In this document: positions 7,139-8,698 of the stretch, in pieces
How positions within the stretch are numbered: position 1 is the first letter of the stretch
Layout: every line of letters starts with the position of its first letter
Assembly (NCBI GenBank): GCA_003165615.1
Contig: PLWR01000539.1
Coordinates: 1-8,698 of the forward strand
Reading direction: 5' to 3'
DNA: 8,698 nt
Source: Acidobacteriota bacterium
GTDB lineage: Bacteria; Acidobacteriota; Terriglobia; UBA7540
Notes under the pieces: generated by a model
Told to the model about the DNA's origin: nothing
The model's database searches: none
What the model saw: only the letters and a program-made list of their open reading frames with translations
Translations under genes and position numbers: made by a program

Positions 7139-7277
7139 GTAGCGCCGACCTGTTCTCCAAGTCCGCGGCATTTGAGCCCCAACGGAACTCAGGAAGTAGC
7201 GCCGACCTTGCGGCCGGCATGTGCTGACCTCAAGGTCAGCGCTACGACAGGCATGCAAACATTCGTAACGCCGGCCT
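7139..7277. repeat. Cluster of GTAGCGCCGACCT-type repeats
   Basis: The 13-mer GTAGCGCCGACCT occurs exactly at 7139-7151 and 7196-7208. It recurs with two changes at 7265-7277 (GTAACGCCGGCCT) and in inverted form with one change at 7233-7245 (AGGTCAGCGCTAC). Between them GCTGACC (7223-7229) and GGTCAGC (7234-7240) form a perfect hairpin, and GCCGACC (7201-7207) with GGCCGGC (7212-7218) form another with one mismatch. This is the organisation of a REP/BIME-like extragenic palindrome cluster. It occupies the gap between asnA and the GH42 gene, and no gene is seen in it. Confidence 0.6.
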
Positions 7278-7297
7278 CCACCCTTTTTGCGACGCGC

Positions 7298-8440
7298 CTA
7301 TTGCAACACGAAAATGTTCTTCTTGGCGCAGATCTCCTTCAGGATTTTCGGCCACACCGTAACGCTGACCTCACCCAGGTGAGCCTTCCTGAGCAACAGC
7401 ATCAGCGTGCGTGATTGGCCGATCCCGCCGCCAATCGACAGCGGAATCTGGTTGTTTAAGATTCCCTGGTGGTATGGCAGCTTCATCAAATCGAGCTGAT
7501 GGGACATTTCCAATTGCACTTTCAAGGTTTCCGCCGTCACGCGGATTCCCATCGAAGTCAGTTCATGCCGACGCTTGGTAACGTGGTTCCACACCAGAAT
7601 GTCGCCATTCAAGCCGTGCGTCGGCTTGCCGGTTTCTTTACTGGTATCCGTAACCCAATCGTCGTAATCAGCGGCGCGATTTTCGTGCGGATAACCATCT
7701 TTCAAGGCCCAGCCAATCCCAATGATGAAGATTGCCGGATAGTCCTGGAGCACCCTGGTCTCCCGCTGCTTGCGCGGCAAATCGGGATACATGTCAAGGA
7801 TTTCTTCGGCGTGCAGGAAGGTCAACTTCTCCGGCAGGCTGGGATAGCGCGGGTCGCGCAACTGCGGGAACATTTCCTGCGCAAAGCGTTCCGCCCCCAC
7901 CAGCACTTTCCAGATGCCTCCGACGACTTCCTTCAAAAAGGCAATGCTGCGCTGTTCGGCGGTCATGACCCGCTCCCAGTCCCACTGATCGACGTAGGCG
8001 CTGTGGTCATGATCGAGGAAGTAGTCCTTGCGGACGGCGCGCATATCCGTGCAAATGCCCTCGCCCGCCTGGCAATGGAACTGTTGCAGCGCGACCCTCT
8101 TCCACTTCGTGGCCGCCTGCACCACCTGAGCGTCAATGGGGTGCTTGTTGTAATCGTTGGAAATATGGAACGAGACCGGCGTGCGCGATCCATCGCGGTC
8201 CAGCATGTCGTTCACGCCGCTTTCCACATCCACGATCAGCGGCACCTCAACCATCATCAGGTTGAGTTCTTTACAGAGGTTATCTTCGATGTAGCGTTTT
8301 ACGTGGAAGATCGCTTGCTGGGTTTCTCTTACAGTCAACAGGGAGCGATAGTCTGACGGAAGAATCTTCTCCAATTCGATGTAGTTGCCAATCCCCGGTC
8401 CTGCCAGATCAGCTTGCTTGTTCGATGTAATTGCACTCAT
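7298..8440 (-). CDS. asnA: Aspartate-ammonia ligase (asparagine synthetase A)
   Basis: Makes asparagine from aspartate, ammonia and ATP via an aspartyl-AMP intermediate, in the cytoplasm; the fold is related to class II aminoacyl-tRNA synthetases. The 380-residue protein has all hallmark segments: KWKR (112-115), HSAYVDQWDWE (146-156), RAADYDDW (245-252), GLNGDILVWN (266-275), TSMGIRV (285-291) and GGGIGQSR (347-354). Compared with the 330-residue Escherichia coli enzyme it has about 30-35 extra N-terminal residues and an insertion between YDDW and GLNGD. The HSLAKWK of other AsnA proteins reads QAATKWK here, so the serine equivalent to E. coli Ser72 is alanine (A109). The ATG at 8440 follows AAAAGG by 8 nt; an in-frame GTG at 8449 is an alternative start. 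It shares strand with GH42 but is separated from it by a repeat-filled gap, so a joint operon is unlikely. Confidence 0.95.
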   Translation of the reverse strand: MSAITSNKQADLAGPGIGNYIELEKILPSDYRSLLTVRETQQAIFHVKRYIEDNLCKELNLMMVEVPLIVDVESGVNDMLDRDGSRTPVSFHISNDYNKHPIDAQVVQAATKWKRVALQQFHCQAGEGICTDMRAVRKDYFLDHDHSAYVDQWDWERVMTAEQRSIAFLKEVVGGIWKVLVGAERFAQEMFPQLRDPRYPSLPEKLTFLHAEEILDMYPDLPRKQRETRVLQDYPAIFIIGIGWALKDGYPHENRAADYDDWVTDTSKETGKPTHGLNGDILVWNHVTKRRHELTSMGIRVTAETLKVQLEMSHQLDLMKLPYHQGILNNQIPLSIGGGIGQSRTLMLLLRKAHLGEVSVTVWPKILKEICAKKNIFVLQ

Positions 8441-8494
8441 TGTTTTCACCTTTTCCTTTGCGAATACTCCTATATGTTCGTGCGGTTCTTGAAG

Positions 8495-8599
8495 TAGCGG
8501 CGGCTTTATGCCGCCATTTGATTTGAACTAGCGCCGGCGGAACCTGTCCCCATCTTATCGGGACGCCGCCACGATCCGTAACGGCGGCTTTACGCCGCC
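8495..8599. repeat. Paired GGCGGC-TTTAY-GCCGCC palindromes
   Basis: Two near-identical hairpins occur: GGCGGC-TTTAT-GCCGCC at 8499-8515 and GGCGGC-TTTAC-GCCGCC at 8583-8599. Between them lies another inverted pair, GTCCC (8546-8550) and GGGAC (8560-8564). The first copy begins 55 nt upstream of asnA. No gene is apparent from 8450 to 8698. This looks like dispersed extragenic repeat DNA rather than a gene or a single terminator. Confidence 0.55.
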
Positions 8600-8677
8600 A
8601 CATGGCGGGGTAAACCCAAGGCCGTCCCAATTAGCTGAAAACTGTCGCGCGCAATGCGGCTCTGCCGCCCCGTTGTG

Positions 8678-8698
8678 CGGAAAGGCTCCGCCTTTCCG
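8678..8698. repeat. Perfect 9-bp hairpin at the window end
   Basis: CGGAAAGGC (8678-8686) and GCCTTTCCG (8690-8698) form a 9-bp stem with a TCC loop. A second small stem, GCGGC/GCCGC, precedes it at 8656-8668. It may continue beyond the window. It is probably another member of the palindromic repeat population, or a terminator of an unseen gene. Confidence 0.45.

Noticed and set aside
7139..7277. Possible CRISPR array
   Set aside because: Repeats are only 13 bp, few, imperfect, in both orientations and irregularly spaced, with no cas genes.
7359..7371. GTAACGCTGACCT, an 11/13 match to the intergenic repeat, inside asnA
   Set aside because: It encodes the conserved GEVSVTVWP region of AsnA, so the match is best explained by coding constraint and chance.
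7469..8356. 295-codon plus-strand frame opposite asnA
   Set aside because: Every AsnA signature lies on the minus strand in this interval; the plus frame has no family resemblance.
8441..8500. T-box or other riboswitch upstream of asnA
   Set aside because: No T-box consensus or long structured leader is visible; the region is short and then dominated by GC palindromes.

Overview
The window is GC-rich and densely coding. It carries five full-length protein genes, four of them devoted to carbohydrate metabolism, separated by short intergenic gaps that hold many small perfect hairpins and repeated GC-rich palindromes. That repeat style, the Tat- and Sec-exported glycoside hydrolases and the codon bias suggest a soil-type Gram-negative bacterium, most likely an acidobacterium (Terriglobia/Bryobacterales-like). 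This assignment is inference from general character; no rRNA or other phylogenetic marker is present.

Layout. Positions 1-213 are an upstream regulatory stretch. 214-2469 (+) is a Tat-exported, unclassified glycoside hydrolase: a GHL6/GH29-like TIM barrel followed by a beta-galactosidase-trimerisation-like domain. 2470-2628 is a gap with a small ORF (2481-2606) whose first ~20 residues resemble the start of an SRPBCC protein. The same gap holds a well-formed promoter flanked by two inverted repeats. 2629-3861 (+) is a two-cupin protein resembling class I mannose-6-phosphate isomerase. It lies 19 nt upstream of 3881-4828 (+), a xylose-isomerase-like TIM-barrel sugar epimerase/isomerase; the pair looks like an operon. 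4829-4995 is a convergent intergenic region packed with hairpins. 4996-7101 (-) is a Sec-exported GH42 beta-galactosidase. 7102-7297 contains a cluster of GTAGCGCCGACCT-type repeats. 7298-8440 (-) is asnA, ammonia-dependent asparagine synthetase. 8441-8698 is mostly palindromic repeat DNA.

How the genes fit together (inference). Two exported glycosidases would release sugars from an oligosaccharide or polysaccharide. The cupin/TIM-barrel pair, with two different metal-isomerase folds, would interconvert the released sugar inside the cell. No transporter, kinase or dedicated regulator is visible, so the substrate cannot be named. asnA is probably unrelated housekeeping. The most unusual material is the cupin plus TIM-barrel pair with its own palindromic promoter region, the SRPBCC-like fragment in front of it, and an AsnA in which the serine ahead of the catalytic KWK motif is replaced.
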